Source: Azoarcus sp. TTM-91 (lineage in GTDB: Bacteria > Pseudomonadota > Gammaproteobacteria > Burkholderiales > Rhodocyclaceae). From it: a DNA stretch of 64,000 bases. Each line of letters opens with the position of its first letter. Position 1 is the stretch's first letter. The notes below the pieces were generated by a model. The model did no database searches. It was not told where the DNA came from and was given only the letters and a program-made list of their open reading frames with translations. The translations under genes and the position numbers were made by a program. Below, in pieces: positions 15,996 through 25,819 of the stretch. Where the stretch lies: positions 62,001 to 126,000 of the forward strand of contig NZ_WUEI01000001.1 of NCBI RefSeq assembly GCF_012911025.1. The letters are read 5' to 3'.

Positions 15996-16751
15996 TCAGG
16001 GATAGACGAACTGCCGCACCAGCGTCAGCTCGCCGGCGGCGCGCATCGGCACGTCGAACTCCTGGCGGCGCTCGTCCGGCGTGCCTTCGTTGGAGATCAC
16101 GCTGACGCGGGCGGTGGTGAGCAAGTGGCTGCGGCCGCTGCCGTAGTAATTCACATAGACCAGGTAGGGGCCCTTGGACGGCGACGGCGAGGCGAAGATC
16201 TCCGGGCCGTAGCCGGTGGTGACGTCCACATCGATGGCGCCGCTGCGCACCACCCGGTTGCCGTACCAAGCGTGCTCGCCGTCCGGCGTCAGCACATGGA
16301 GATCGAGGTCGGTGCCATCGGTATCCCAGCTCAGCACCACCCGCAGCCGCGCCTGCGGCTGGCCGGCGGCGGTCTGGTAGAACTGGGTGCGCTGCACGCT
16401 GCGGCCCTCGCCGTCGCGGATCTCGACGCTGTTGGGGCCGGTGGCGAAGCTGTAGGCGCGGCCGTAGCGGCCCTGCTCGTCCACCTCCAGCGGCATGGCA
16501 TTGCCGTTGACCACCAGCGTGGCCGGGCCTTTGCCCTGGTGGGCGATGCGGCCGCGGATCTGCGCCGCGTCCGGCGTGCCGGCGGGCATGCCGGCGCGGG
16601 AGGCGGGGTAGTTCACTTCCTGGGTGTAGGGCGCGTCGGCGCTGCCGGTGCGCCAGCCGCCTATGGGCATCTCGGCCTGCGCCCAGGCCGCCGCCGGCAG
16701 GGCGAGGGCGAGGAAAAGCGCGGCGTGCTCAGAAGATGACGGTTTTGACAT
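15996..16751 (-). CDS. DUF2135 (YfaP-like) exported protein, copy 2
   Basis: A 251-residue protein with an N-terminal hydrophobic segment ending in AAAWAQA (about residues 10-26), so probably periplasmic. The C-terminal DUF2135 region shows VVLSWDTDGTDLDLHVLTPDG, then DVDVTTGYGPEIF and KGPYLVYVNYYG, typical of YfaP. Its start (16751) lies inside the last codons of the paralogue upstream, overlapping by 23 nt. YfaP belongs to the yfa gene set of the bacterial alpha2-macroglobulin YfaS, whose other members lie 15-30 kb away in this window. Confidence 0.82.
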   Translation of the reverse strand: MSKPSSSEHAALFLALALPAAAWAQAEMPIGGWRTGSADAPYTQEVNYPASRAGMPAGTPDAAQIRGRIAHQGKGPATLVVNGNAMPLEVDEQGRYGRAYSFATGPNSVEIRDGEGRSVQRTQFYQTAAGQPQARLRVVLSWDTDGTDLDLHVLTPDGEHAWYGNRVVRSGAIDVDVTTGYGPEIFASPSPSKGPYLVYVNYYGSGRSHLLTTARVSVISNEGTPDERRQEFDVPMRAAGELTLVRQFVYP

Positions 16752-17556
16752 GGGTGAGATCGCCGATCTTGCGCAGCGGCACGACGAAGCTCTCGCGCCG
16801 CTCCTGCGGGGTGTTTTCATGGAAGACGAGGGTGATGCGGCAGGTGATGATCTTGCGCTGCCGGGTGCTTTCGTCGAAATGGTAGCCGGCGCTGCCGAAG
16901 TTGCCCCAGTAGTTCACATAGAGCTGGTAGGGGCCGCGCAGCGGCGCGGTCATGGAGAACATCTCCGGGCCGGCGCCATCCACGCTGTCCACATCCATGC
17001 CGCCGCCGTTGCTGAGCTGCGGATGCGCCCAGAAGGCGTGCTGGCCGTCCGGCGTCAGCACATGCAGATCCACCTCCGCCTGGTCGTCGTCCCAGGCCAG
17101 GATGGCGCGCAGCTGGGCGCGCGGCCGCGCCGGATTGGCTTCGTAGAACTGCAGCCGGCCCAGGGACTCGCCCCCGGCGCTGCGGATCTCCACGCTGTTG
17201 GAGCCGGGGGCGAAGGCGTAGGGGCGGGCGAAGCGGCCGTCGTTGTCGCTGTACAGCGGCATCGGGTTGCCGTTGACCACCAGCGTGGGCGGCATGCGCA
17301 CCTTGCCGTTGGCGTCGCGGGCGCGGTGCTCGGCGGCCAGGCGGCCGCGGATCAGCGTGCGGCCGGCCTGGGCGCCGCGGTCTATCGGCGAGTAGGGGTA
17401 GGCGACGCCGCTGTCCTCGCTGCGGTCGGTGAAGCCGCCGCGATTCCAGCCGCCGGCGGGTGCATCCAGCGTCAGCGGCTGTAGCGCCAGCGCGGGCAGC
17501 GGCACGAGGGACAAGGCCGCGGCGAACAGGAAATCGGGGCGGAAGCGGAAGCGCAT
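16729..17556 (-). CDS. DUF2135 (YfaP-like) exported protein, copy 1
   Basis: A 275-residue paralogue of the next gene with the same plan. A signal peptide ends in LPALALQ (about residue 25). An Ig-like N-terminal half contains LVVNGNPMPLYSDNDGRF. The DUF2135 core reads ILAWDDDQAEVDLHVLTPDG, DVDSVDGAGPEMF and GPYQLYVNYWG. Both copies share the LVVNGN and NSVEIR strings, which points to a tandem duplication. The start at 17556 begins directly with the basic n-region MRFRFR. Role unknown; linked by family to the yfa/mag macroglobulin system. Confidence 0.82.
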   Translation of the reverse strand: MRFRFRPDFLFAAALSLVPLPALALQPLTLDAPAGGWNRGGFTDRSEDSGVAYPYSPIDRGAQAGRTLIRGRLAAEHRARDANGKVRMPPTLVVNGNPMPLYSDNDGRFARPYAFAPGSNSVEIRSAGGESLGRLQFYEANPARPRAQLRAILAWDDDQAEVDLHVLTPDGQHAFWAHPQLSNGGGMDVDSVDGAGPEMFSMTAPLRGPYQLYVNYWGNFGSAGYHFDESTRQRKIITCRITLVFHENTPQERRESFVVPLRKIGDLTHVKTVIF

Positions 17557-17914
17557 CGGAGAGCAGGGCAGGTGGGGCGCATGTCGCGCGGGCGGCGCCA
17601 GCGCAATGGCATGGCGCGCCGCGCATGCTACGACCATCGCCGGCAGGGCGCAACGGCGGCCGCCGTAGCCTTCGCCGCCGCCAGCGCGGTCGCTTTCCGG
17701 CGCGCCTCCCGGGCAGGGCGACCGGAAGATCGCCCCCGCTCCCTCACGCACAGCGGCGCCGCACTCTCCACCATTGCATCCGCTGATACGAATAGCCGAT
17801 GGTCGTACTCCACTTTAACGCCTAGTCTGCTTATGGGCGATGCAACAGCCCGGCGCGGCAACCGCCCCGGCAGCAACCTCCCAGCCGTGCAGTCGACAAC
17901 AAAAGGAGCAGAAG
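17557..17914. other. Divergent intergenic region upstream of the YcaC-type gene
   Basis: This 358-nt stretch lies between the YfaP-like start (17556, minus) and the YcaC-type start (17915, plus). I see no gene in it. The right third (about 17770-17835) is less GC-rich and should hold the promoter of the YcaC-type gene, but no hexamer pair stands out. Confidence 0.4.
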
Positions 17915-18601
17915 ATGTCCAACCCCAAGCTCGAAGTCCTGACCCCGCAAAACAGCCAGCTCATCTTCATCGACCACCAGCCGCAGATGGCCTTCGGCGT
18001 GCAGTCCATCGACCGCCAGGTGCTGAAGAACAACACCGTCGGCCTGGCCAAAGCGGCGAAGATCTTCAACATCCCCACCACCCTCACCACGGTGGAAACC
18101 GATTCCTTCTCCGGCTACACCTACCCCGAACTGCTGGATGTCTTCCCCGAGCAGCCGCTGCTGGAGCGCACCTCGATGAACTCCTGGGACGACCAGAAGG
18201 TGCGCGACGCGCTGGCCGCCAACGGCCGCAACAAGGTCATCGTCTCCGGCCTGTGGACCGAGGTGTGCAACACCACCTTCGCCCTGTGCGCCATGCTCGA
18301 AGGCGGCTACGAGATCTACATGGTGGCCGACGCCTCCGGCGGCACCAGCAAGGAAGCGCACGACTACGCCATGCAGCGCATGGTGCAGGCCGGCGTGGTG
18401 CCGGTGACCTGGCAGCAGGTGCTGCTCGAATGGCAGCGCGACTGGGCCCACCGCGACACCTACGATGCGGTGATGAAGCTGGTGAAGGAGCACTCCGGCG
18501 CCTACGGCATGGGTGTGGATTACGCCTACACCATGGTGCACAAAGCGGCCCAGCGCACCAGCACGCCACACAAGGCCATTCCTGCCGTTCCGGCACGTTG
18601 A
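17915..18601 (+). CDS. Isochorismatase-like cysteine hydrolase, YcaC family
   Basis: A 228-residue cysteine hydrolase of the isochorismatase superfamily. Asp20 lies in FIDHQPQ and the nucleophile Cys118 in SGLWTEVCNTTFALCA. The loop with ERTSMNSW (about 84-91) and MVADASGGTSKEAHDYAMQR are characteristic of YcaC-type members, octameric hydrolases of unknown substrate. AAAAGGAG precedes the ATG at 17915. A strong hairpin follows the stop. An amide or hydroxamate substrate is plausible but unproven. Confidence 0.88.
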   Translation: MSNPKLEVLTPQNSQLIFIDHQPQMAFGVQSIDRQVLKNNTVGLAKAAKIFNIPTTLTTVETDSFSGYTYPELLDVFPEQPLLERTSMNSWDDQKVRDALAANGRNKVIVSGLWTEVCNTTFALCAMLEGGYEIYMVADASGGTSKEAHDYAMQRMVQAGVVPVTWQQVLLEWQRDWAHRDTYDAVMKLVKEHSGAYGMGVDYAYTMVHKAAQRTSTPHKAIPAVPAR

Positions 18602-18616
18602 CCGCCACCTGATGAC

Positions 18617-18644
18617 AGCCCGCCGCCCCCGCTGGCGGCGGGCT
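18617..18644 (+). terminator. Rho-independent-type terminator after the YcaC-type gene
   Basis: GCCCGCCGCC at 18618-18627 pairs with GGCGGCGGGC at 18634-18643 (6-nt loop), flanked by A and T, then TTCATT. It ends the YcaC-type transcript before the amidohydrolase at 18702. The T-run is short. Confidence 0.6.
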
Positions 18645-18701
18645 TCATTGCCTGCGCCGCCCGTTTTCCGATTGCGACCGCCCCGTCGCCGAGGACATGC
18701 C

Positions 18702-20588
18702 ATGCCCGCCAACGCTCCCCCCGACCTCATCCTCACCAACGGCAAGTTCGCCACCCTGGACAGGCAGAACCCGCAAGTGGAAGCCGTCGCCATCCGCGAT
18801 GGCCGCTTCATCGCCGTCGGCAGCCGGCAGGACGTCATGCCGTTGGCCGGCGACCACACCCGCGTCATCGACCTCCACGGCCGCCGCGCCATCCCCGGCC
18901 TGATCGACAGCCACATGCACATCATCCGCGGCGGCCTCAACTACAACCTCGAACTGCGCTGGGACGGCGTGCGCTCGCTGGCCGAGGCCATGCGCATGCT
19001 CAAGGAACAAGCCGCGCGCACCCCGGCGCCGCAGTGGCTGCGGGTGGTGGGCGGCTTCACCGAACACCAGTTCGCCGAAAAGCGCCTGCCCACGCTGGAA
19101 GAACTCAACGCCGCCGCGCCGGACACGCCGGTGTTCATCCTCCACCTCTACGACCGCGCCCTGCTCAACGGCGCCGCCCTGCGCGCGGTCGGCTACACCA
19201 AGGACACGCCCAACCCGCCGGGCGGCGAGATCGTGCGCGACGCCCACGGCAACCCCACCGGCCTGCTGCTGGCCCAGCCCAACGCCACCCTCCTCTACGC
19301 CACCCTGGCCAAGGGCCCCAAGCTGCCGCCGGAGTACCAGAAGAACTCCACCCGCCACTTCATGCGCGAGGTGAACCGCCTCGGCGTCACCGGCGTCATC
19401 GATGCCGGCGGCGGCTTCCAGAACTACCCGGACGACTACCGGATCATCGAAGAGCTGCACCGCGAAGGCCTGCTCACCGTGCGCCTGGCCTACAACCTGT
19501 TCACCCAGAAACCCAAGGAAGAACTGGCCGACTTCAAGAGCTGGAGCGCCCAGGTGCAGCCCGGCCAGGGCGACGACCTCTACCGCCACAACGGCGCCGG
19601 CGAGATGCTGGTCTATACCGCCGCCGACTTCGAGGACTTCCGCGTCGAGCGGCCGGACATGGCGCCGTCGATGGAGGCCGACCTGGAACCGGTGATCCGC
19701 CTGCTCGCCGAAAAGCGCTGGCCGTGGCGGCTGCACGCCACCTACGACGAAACCATCTCGCGCGCGTTGGACGTGTACGAGAAGATCGCCCGCGAGGTGC
19801 CCTTCGACGGCCTCAACTGGTTCTTCGACCACGCCGAGACCATCTCCGAACGCAATATCGACCGCATCGCCGCGCTCGGCGGCGGCATCGCCGTGCAGCA
19901 CCGCATGGCCTACCAGGGCGAGTACTTCGTCGAACGCTACGGCGCCCGCGCCGCCGAGGCCACGCCGCCGGTGAAGAAGATGCTGGAGCGCGGCGTGAAG
20001 GTGGGCGCCGGCACCGACGCCACCCGCGTCGCCTCCTACAACCCCTGGGTGTCGCTGTCCTGGCTCACCACCGGCAAGACGGTGGGCGGCCTCGGCCTCT
20101 ATCCCCAGGCCAAGCTGCTGGACCGCGACACCGCGCTGCGGCTGTGGACCGAGGCCAACACCTGGTTCTCCTCCGAAGTCGGCAAGAAAGGCCAGATCAA
20201 GGCCGGCCAGCTCGCCGACCTGGCGGTGCTCTCCGCCGACTACTTCGCCGTGCCCGGCGACGAGATCCAGGACATCACCTCGGTGCTCACCGTGCTGGGC
20301 GGCCAGGTGGTGCATGGCGACCAGGAATTCGGCCCGCTGGCGCCGGAGATTCCGCCCGCCATGCCGGACTGGTCGCCGGTGCGCCACGACGGCGGCTACC
20401 GCCCGCGCGCCATCCAGCCCGCCCAGGTCTACAACAAGGCCCGGCTGCAGCCGGATGCCGCCTGCGGCTGCGCCAGCGCCTGCGGCGTACATGGCCACGC
20501 CCATGCGCAGGCCTGGGCCAGCCAGGTGCCGGCGGGCGACGCCCGCAGCTTCTGGGGCGCGCTCGGCTGCGCCTGCTGGGCATTCTGA
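18702..20588 (+). CDS. YtcJ-type metal-dependent amidohydrolase
   Basis: A 628-residue amidohydrolase-3 family enzyme. Features are the N-terminal LILTNGKFATLD strand, GLIDSHMHIIRGG with the metal-binding HxH near residue 70, HATYDETISRALDVYE with a metal histidine, FDHAETI, and GAGTDATRVASYNP near 440 carrying the catalytic Asp. Family members hydrolyse N-acyl or formamide-type bonds. Unusual is a C-terminal tail with Cys588, 590 and 594, His597, 599 and 601, and Cys623 and 625, a possible extra metal site. The start at 18702 has GAGGA upstream. The MFS gene follows after 5 nt, so they form a pair. Confidence 0.88.
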   Translation: MPANAPPDLILTNGKFATLDRQNPQVEAVAIRDGRFIAVGSRQDVMPLAGDHTRVIDLHGRRAIPGLIDSHMHIIRGGLNYNLELRWDGVRSLAEAMRMLKEQAARTPAPQWLRVVGGFTEHQFAEKRLPTLEELNAAAPDTPVFILHLYDRALLNGAALRAVGYTKDTPNPPGGEIVRDAHGNPTGLLLAQPNATLLYATLAKGPKLPPEYQKNSTRHFMREVNRLGVTGVIDAGGGFQNYPDDYRIIEELHREGLLTVRLAYNLFTQKPKEELADFKSWSAQVQPGQGDDLYRHNGAGEMLVYTAADFEDFRVERPDMAPSMEADLEPVIRLLAEKRWPWRLHATYDETISRALDVYEKIAREVPFDGLNWFFDHAETISERNIDRIAALGGGIAVQHRMAYQGEYFVERYGARAAEATPPVKKMLERGVKVGAGTDATRVASYNPWVSLSWLTTGKTVGGLGLYPQAKLLDRDTALRLWTEANTWFSSEVGKKGQIKAGQLADLAVLSADYFAVPGDEIQDITSVLTVLGGQVVHGDQEFGPLAPEIPPAMPDWSPVRHDGGYRPRAIQPAQVYNKARLQPDAACGCASACGVHGHAHAQAWASQVPAGDARSFWGALGCACWAF

Positions 20589-20593
20589 TCATC

Positions 20594-22255
20594 ATGACCA
20601 AGACCGCGGCCTCCACGGCCGACTCCACCACCAGCGCCGCCACCGGCGCCTTCGCCCCGCTCGCCTTACCCACCTTCGCCGTGCTGTGGGTGGCGACGGT
20701 GATGGGCAACATCGGCAGCTTCATGCGCGACGTCGCCAGCGCCTGGCTGGCCACCGACCTGTCGGCCTCGCCGGCGGCGGTGGCCATGATCCAGGCCGCC
20801 GCCACGCTGCCGGTGTTCCTGCTCGCCATCCCCGCCGGCGTGCTGGCCGACATCCTCGACCGCCGCCGCTTCCTCATCGCCGTGCAGATCGGCCTGGCGC
20901 TGGTCAGCGGCGCGCTGATGCTGCTGGCCTGGCGCCAGGCGCTCACCATCGAACTGCTGGTCGCCATGGTCTTCCTCGGCGGCGTCGGCACCGCGATGAT
21001 GGGGCCGACCTGGCAGTCCATCGTGCCGGAGCTGGTGCCCCAGCCCATGCTGCGGCGGGCGGTGGCGCTGAACTCGCTGGGCGTGAACATCGCCCGCGCC
21101 ATCGGCCCGGCCGCCGGCGGCCTGCTGCTGGCCGCCTTCGGCGCCGCCGCCACCTATGGCGCCGACCTGCTCAGCTACCTGTTCGTGATCGCCGCGCTGC
21201 TGTGGTGGCGCCGCCCGGCGCAGGCCGAAGACCCGCTGCGCGAGCACTTCTTCAGCGCCCTGCGCGCCGGCCTGCGCTTCACCCGCGCCCACAGCAAGCT
21301 GCATGTGGTGCTCATCCGCAGCGCGGTGCACTTCGCTTTCGGCAGCAGCATCTGGGCGCTGTTGCCGCTGGTGGCGCGCCAGCTGCTGCAGGGCGGCGCC
21401 AGCCTGTACGGCGTGCTGCTGGGCGCCGTCGGCGCCGGCGCCATCCTCGGCGCACTGCTGATGCCGCGGCTGCAGCGCCGGCTAGATGGCGACGGCGTGA
21501 TGCTGGCCTCGGCGCTGGCCACCGCGCTGGTGATGGCCGCCCTCTCCGCCGCGCCGCCGGTGTGGCTGGCGCTACCGCTGCTGCTGCTGCTGGGCGCGGC
21601 CTGGATCCTGGCGCTCACCACCATGGCCGGCGCCGCCCAGGCCATCCTGCCCAACTGGGTGCGCGGCCGCGCGCTGGCGGTGTACCAGATGGTGTTCAAC
21701 GGCGCGCTGGCCGCCGGCAGCCTGCTGTGGGGTTTCGTCGCCCAGGGCCTGGGCACGCCGCAGGCGCTGCTGATCGCCGCAGTCGGCCTGGTGCTGGCGG
21801 CACTGGGCATGCACCGGCTGCGCCTGCCGCTGGGCGAGGACGACCTCGGCCCCGCCCGCCACTGGCCCGACCCGGAGATGGCGGAAGCGGTCGCCCACGA
21901 CCGCGGCCCGGTGATGATCCTGATCGAGTACCGCATCCCCGCCGCCGACCGCGACGCCTTCCTCCGCGCCGTGCACCAGCTCTCCGAGGAACGCCTGCGC
22001 GACGGCGCCTTCAGCTGGGGCGTGATGGAAGACCCGGCCGACGCCGAGCTGCTCACCGAGTGGTTCCTGGTCGAATCCTGGGCCGAACACCTGCGCCAGC
22101 ACCGCCGGGTGCACAGCGCGGATGCCGACCTGCAGCGCGAGGTAGTGCGCTTCCATGCCGGCGAGGCGCCGCCCAGGGTGCGCCATCTGCTCGGCGTCGG
22201 CCTGCCGCCGCGCCAGCCCACGCGCCCAGGGAGTGAGCCCGCCGGACCGCACTGA
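20594..22255 (+). CDS. MFS exporter (MFS_3/EntS-like) with C-terminal ferredoxin-like domain
   Basis: A 553-residue membrane transporter with 12 predicted helices over about residues 20-415. Motifs include VMGNIGSFMRDVASAWLAT, the loop DILDRRRFLIA, and GPTWQSIVPELVP with LNSLGVNIARAIGPA, typical of the MFS_3 (enterobactin-exporter-like) family. After the last helix a soluble part (about 435-540) begins ILIEYRIPAADRDAFLRAV and resembles an antibiotic-monooxygenase-type dimeric ferredoxin-like fold. It probably exports a small product; the upstream amidohydrolase is the natural partner. Confidence 0.88.
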   Translation: MTKTAASTADSTTSAATGAFAPLALPTFAVLWVATVMGNIGSFMRDVASAWLATDLSASPAAVAMIQAAATLPVFLLAIPAGVLADILDRRRFLIAVQIGLALVSGALMLLAWRQALTIELLVAMVFLGGVGTAMMGPTWQSIVPELVPQPMLRRAVALNSLGVNIARAIGPAAGGLLLAAFGAAATYGADLLSYLFVIAALLWWRRPAQAEDPLREHFFSALRAGLRFTRAHSKLHVVLIRSAVHFAFGSSIWALLPLVARQLLQGGASLYGVLLGAVGAGAILGALLMPRLQRRLDGDGVMLASALATALVMAALSAAPPVWLALPLLLLLGAAWILALTTMAGAAQAILPNWVRGRALAVYQMVFNGALAAGSLLWGFVAQGLGTPQALLIAAVGLVLAALGMHRLRLPLGEDDLGPARHWPDPEMAEAVAHDRGPVMILIEYRIPAADRDAFLRAVHQLSEERLRDGAFSWGVMEDPADAELLTEWFLVESWAEHLRQHRRVHSADADLQREVVRFHAGEAPPRVRHLLGVGLPPRQPTRPGSEPAGPH

Positions 22256-22297
22256 AACGGCAATCCGGGGCGCCGGCGCCAGCGTGCAGCCCCGGCC

Positions 22298-23260
22298 TCA
22301 TCCCCGCCTCGCCGGCAGGCTCACCAGCGCGATGCCGCCGAGGATGGCGCACACGCCGGCCAGCAGCGCGGACGTCAGCGCCTCGCCCAGCAGCAGCACC
22401 GACAGGGCCAGCCCCACCACCGGCACGCCCAGCATCGCGCTGGCCATGGCGGTGGCCGGCAGGCGCATGCTGGCGGCGTTGACCGCGCAGAAACAGAAGG
22501 CGGTGGCCACCGGGCCGACGAACAGCGCCACCTGCCAGAAAGCCGGCGAACCATCGCCGCTGTAAGGCCCCTCCACTACCCGGGCCAGCACCAGCAGCGG
22601 CAGCGTCGCCACCAGCATCTGCCAGGGCGCGAGGTGGTAAGCGCTGCTGGCGCCGCGCCGGCGGCGCAGATGCAGGATGCACACCGCCCAGCACAGCGAG
22701 GCGGCGAGCAGCATCAGGTTGGCCTTCAACACCGCCACATCCCGCCAATCCAGCGCCAGCGGATTGAGCAGCAGGGCCACGCCGGCCAGGCCCAGCAGCG
22801 TACCGCCGGCCTGGCGGAGGCCGAAGCGCTCGCCGAACAACAGGATGGCGGCCGGCGTCACCCACAGCGGCGTGGTGTAGGCCAGCACCGCCGAGCGGCC
22901 AGCGGGGATCTCGGTCATCGCCAGCGTGCCCAGCACGGTGAAGGCGAGCATCTGCAGCAGGCCGACGCTGGCCACCAGCGGCAGGTCGCCGCGCCGCGGC
23001 AGGCGCAGGCTGCCGGTCGCCAGCTGCAGCGCGAACAGGCAGAGGCCGCCGAGGGCAAAGCGAGTCGCGGCGAACCAGATAGGGGTGATGTGCTCCAGCC
23101 CGGCCTTCATCACCGGCCAGTTCGCACCCCAGATCAGGATGGCGAGGCCCAGCAGGGCAGCACCCTGCAGGCCGGCGAATGGCCGTCGGCGCAGCCAGCC
23201 CAGGCGCCCGGGGAAGGCGGCCGGCGGAGTGAGGGAGCAAGGGGAAAGCGGACTGGCCAC
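22298..23260 (-). CDS. DMT-superfamily (EamA) transporter
   Basis: A 320-residue membrane protein with ten predicted helices forming two EamA repeats. The first repeat starts at LGLAILIWGANWPVMK (about residue 36), with the typical WFAATRFALGGL. The second starts near LKANLMLLAASLCWAV. The start is a GTG at 23258-23260 with GGAG 8 nt upstream. It is divergent from an Lrp-type regulator at 23419, a common pairing for amino-acid or metabolite exporters. Substrate not predictable. Confidence 0.9.
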   Translation of the reverse strand: MASPLSPCSLTPPAAFPGRLGWLRRRPFAGLQGAALLGLAILIWGANWPVMKAGLEHITPIWFAATRFALGGLCLFALQLATGSLRLPRRGDLPLVASVGLLQMLAFTVLGTLAMTEIPAGRSAVLAYTTPLWVTPAAILLFGERFGLRQAGGTLLGLAGVALLLNPLALDWRDVAVLKANLMLLAASLCWAVCILHLRRRRGASSAYHLAPWQMLVATLPLLVLARVVEGPYSGDGSPAFWQVALFVGPVATAFCFCAVNAASMRLPATAMASAMLGVPVVGLALSVLLLGEALTSALLAGVCAILGGIALVSLPARRG

Positions 23261-23418
23261 GGACGTTCTCCATCGACGGATAGCGGCCGCGCGGGCGGCA
23301 CGGCGTGGAGAAAATCCTATCCTTACGCAAGCAGAATTTTTGTCTTACCTTGGCTATGATTGGCGCTGATTGAAGATGATTCGCCTACCCGCTCATCAAT
23401 TCATGGATAAATTATCCG

Positions 23419-23916
23419 ATGCGCCAACTCGACCGCACCGACATCGCCATTCTCAACAAGCTGCAGGACAACGCCCGCATCACCAACGCCGAGCTGGCCC
23501 GCTCGGTGAACCTGTCGCCCACGCCCTGCTTCAACCGGGTGAAGGCGATGGAGGAACTGGGGCTGATCCGCCGCCAGGTCACGCTGCTGGCGCCGGAGAT
23601 GCTGGGCCTGCTGGTGAACGTCTTCATCCATGTGCGGCTGGAGAAGCAGGCGGAGGACATGCTCAAGCGCTTCGAAGCGGCGATGGACGAGCGGCCGGAG
23701 GTGATGGAGTGCTACCTGATGACCGGCGACGAGGATTACCTGCTGCGGGTGGTGGTATCCGACATCCAGGCGCTGGAGCGCTTCATCCTCGACCATCTGA
23801 CCAAGGTTCCCGGCGTCGCCAACATCCGCTCCAGCTTCGCGCTCAAGCAGGTGCGCTACAAGACCGCACTGCCGCTGCCGGACCAAGGCCTGACGCTGCA
23901 GCCGCCGGCGCGCTGA
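23419..23916 (+). CDS. Lrp/AsnC-family transcriptional regulator
   Basis: A 165-residue Lrp-type regulator. The N-terminal helix-turn-helix reads [20 protein letters not shown] then [20 protein letters not shown]. The C-terminal RAM domain contains [20 protein letters not shown], whose glycine-Asp stretch binds amino acids. It is divergent from the EamA transporter, which it most likely controls. The start at 23419 begins with the family-typical MRQLDRTD. Confidence 0.93.
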   Translation: MRQLDRTDIAILNKLQDNARITNAELARSVNLSPTPCFNRVKAMEELGLIRRQVTLLAPEMLGLLVNVFIHVRLEKQAEDMLKRFEAAMDERPEVMECYLMTGDEDYLLRVVVSDIQALERFILDHLTKVPGVANIRSSFALKQVRYKTALPLPDQGLTLQPPAR

Positions 23917-23929
23917 GCGGCGCGCGGCC

Positions 23930-25819
23930 CTAGCGCCGCTCGCGCAGCCGGCGGTACAGGGTGGCGCGGCTCATGCCCAGCAGGCGGGCGGCAGCCGCCA
24001 CCTTGCCGCCGGTTTCCTGCAGCGCGCGCTGGATGGCTTCCTCCTCCAGCGTGGCGAGCAGGCCGCTGGCCGCCACCGGCGCGGCCTGCGGCGGCGAAGC
24101 CAGGGTAGGGAAATCGTGCGGCTGCAACGGGCGGCCCGGCTCGGCCACGGTATGGGCGTAAGTCAACGCATGGCGCAGCTCGCGGGCATTGCCCGGCCAG
24201 GGATGAGCCAGCAAGCGGGCGAGCGCGGCCGGCGCCAGGCTGCGGCGGCCTGTGGAAACCTCCGCCAGCAACGCCTCCATCAACGCCGCCAGCCCGCTGC
24301 GCTCGCGCAGCGGCGGCAGCGTCACCGTGAAGCCGGCGATGCGGTAGTAGAGGTCGGCGCGGAAGCGGCCCTCGCGCATCGCCTGCTGCAGATCCTGGTG
24401 GGTGGCGCAGATCAGCTGGAAGTCCACCCGCCGGCTGGCGGTGCTGCCCAGGCGGCTGAGTTCGCGCGTCTCCAGCACCCGCAGCAGGCGCGCCTGCAGC
24501 GCCAGCGGCATGTCGCCGATCTCGTCCAGGAACAGGCTGCCGCCATCGGCCAGCTCGATCTTGCCCGGCATGCCGCCACGCCGCGCGCCGGTGTAGGCGC
24601 CTTCGACATGGCCGAACAGCTCGCCCTCGATCAGCGTTTCCGGTATCGCCGCGCAGTTCAGCGCCACCAGCGGGCCGGCGGCGCGGGTGCTGCGGCGGTG
24701 CAGGCAGTCCGCCGCCACTTCCTTGCCGCTGCCGGTCTCGCCCAGCAACAGTACCGGCAGGCGGTTGGCGAGGGCGCGCAGCGCGGTTTCCAGCTGGCGC
24801 GGAATGGTGGCATCGCCGAACTCCGGCAAGGCCTCCTGCCGTGGCGCGGCCGGGCGGCGCGCCGGCGGCGTGGAAAGCGCGGGCGGCGCCGGGCTGCCGG
24901 CGGAGGCAAACAGGCAGAGGCCGGAATGCAGGCGCAGCGGCACCGGGCCGCGGGCCTGGCGCAGCGCGTCCATACAGGCCTGGAAGCGGCCTTCGAAGAG
25001 GTCGCCGAAGTGCAGCGCGGCGCCCCGGCCATGCTCGCTGCCTTCGCCGCGCTCGCCGAGGAAGCGCCGCGCCTGCTCGTTCATGCCGAGGATCTCGCCG
25101 TCCGCGCCCAGGGCGACCAGCAGATCCTGGGCGTCCTCCGGGCGGCTGTCGTCCCACGACAGCTTGAGGGTGTGCGCCGCCGGCCGGGCGCGGAACAGTT
25201 CGCGCTCTATCGCCCGCGCGCACTGGCTCACCAGGGCGAGGGCGCCGAAATCCGCCCGCGGCGAATCGCGGGTGATGTCCACCACGCCGGCCAGGCTGCC
25301 GTCCGGCGCCAGGATGGGGGCGGCGGCGCAGTGGAACATGCGGGTGGCGGAGAAGAAGTGCTCCGGACCGAACACCCGGATGGCGCGGCGCTCGCTCAGC
25401 GCACAGGACATGGCCGAGGTGCCGATGGCGTCTTCGGACAGATCCACGCCCTGGCGGAAAGCCAGCCGCATCGGGTGGGCGCGGTCGTCCAGCGCGCCGC
25501 CGACCGACAGCGCATGGCCGGCGCCATCGGTCATCAGCACCGCGTAGCCGGCGCCGCTCACCGCCCGCGCCAGCTTGTCCAGCGGCCCGGCGGCGGCCTG
25601 CAGCAGCGGCTGGCTGCGCTCCAGCAGGCCGCGCAGCATGGCGCGGCCGACCGGCTCGAATTCCACCGGATCGCGCTCGCGGCGGTCGGCCGCGGTACAG
25701 CGCGTCCAGGAGCGGAAAATTGCCTCGTCTATCAGGTCGTCCGGCTTCAGGCCGTGTTCGAAATAGGCCTGACGGGCGACGATGGCTCTCTCTAGCGGGC
25801 TGGGGACAGGCGGGTTCAT
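23930..25819 (-). CDS. AcoR-type sigma54-dependent transcriptional activator
   Basis: A 629-residue bacterial enhancer-binding protein. A GAF-like sensory domain (about 60-210) contains [16 protein letters not shown] and [15 protein letters not shown], as in AcoR. A linker with a degenerate PAS-like segment follows. The AAA+ domain has Walker A GETGSGKE (360-367), the sigma54-contact loop GAYTGA (407-412; Tyr replaces the common Phe) and Walker [12 protein letters not shown] (426-436). The C-terminal Fis-type helix-turn-helix ends the protein. It follows the oxidation operon (aldehyde dehydrogenase gene at 26001), which has a -24/-12 promoter, so that operon is the likely target. GAGGT precedes the start. 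Confidence 0.94.
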   Translation of the reverse strand: MNPPVPSPLERAIVARQAYFEHGLKPDDLIDEAIFRSWTRCTAADRRERDPVEFEPVGRAMLRGLLERSQPLLQAAAGPLDKLARAVSGAGYAVLMTDGAGHALSVGGALDDRAHPMRLAFRQGVDLSEDAIGTSAMSCALSERRAIRVFGPEHFFSATRMFHCAAAPILAPDGSLAGVVDITRDSPRADFGALALVSQCARAIERELFRARPAAHTLKLSWDDSRPEDAQDLLVALGADGEILGMNEQARRFLGERGEGSEHGRGAALHFGDLFEGRFQACMDALRQARGPVPLRLHSGLCLFASAGSPAPPALSTPPARRPAAPRQEALPEFGDATIPRQLETALRALANRLPVLLLGETGSGKEVAADCLHRRSTRAAGPLVALNCAAIPETLIEGELFGHVEGAYTGARRGGMPGKIELADGGSLFLDEIGDMPLALQARLLRVLETRELSRLGSTASRRVDFQLICATHQDLQQAMREGRFRADLYYRIAGFTVTLPPLRERSGLAALMEALLAEVSTGRRSLAPAALARLLAHPWPGNARELRHALTYAHTVAEPGRPLQPHDFPTLASPPQAAPVAASGLLATLEEEAIQRALQETGGKVAAAARLLGMSRATLYRRLRERR

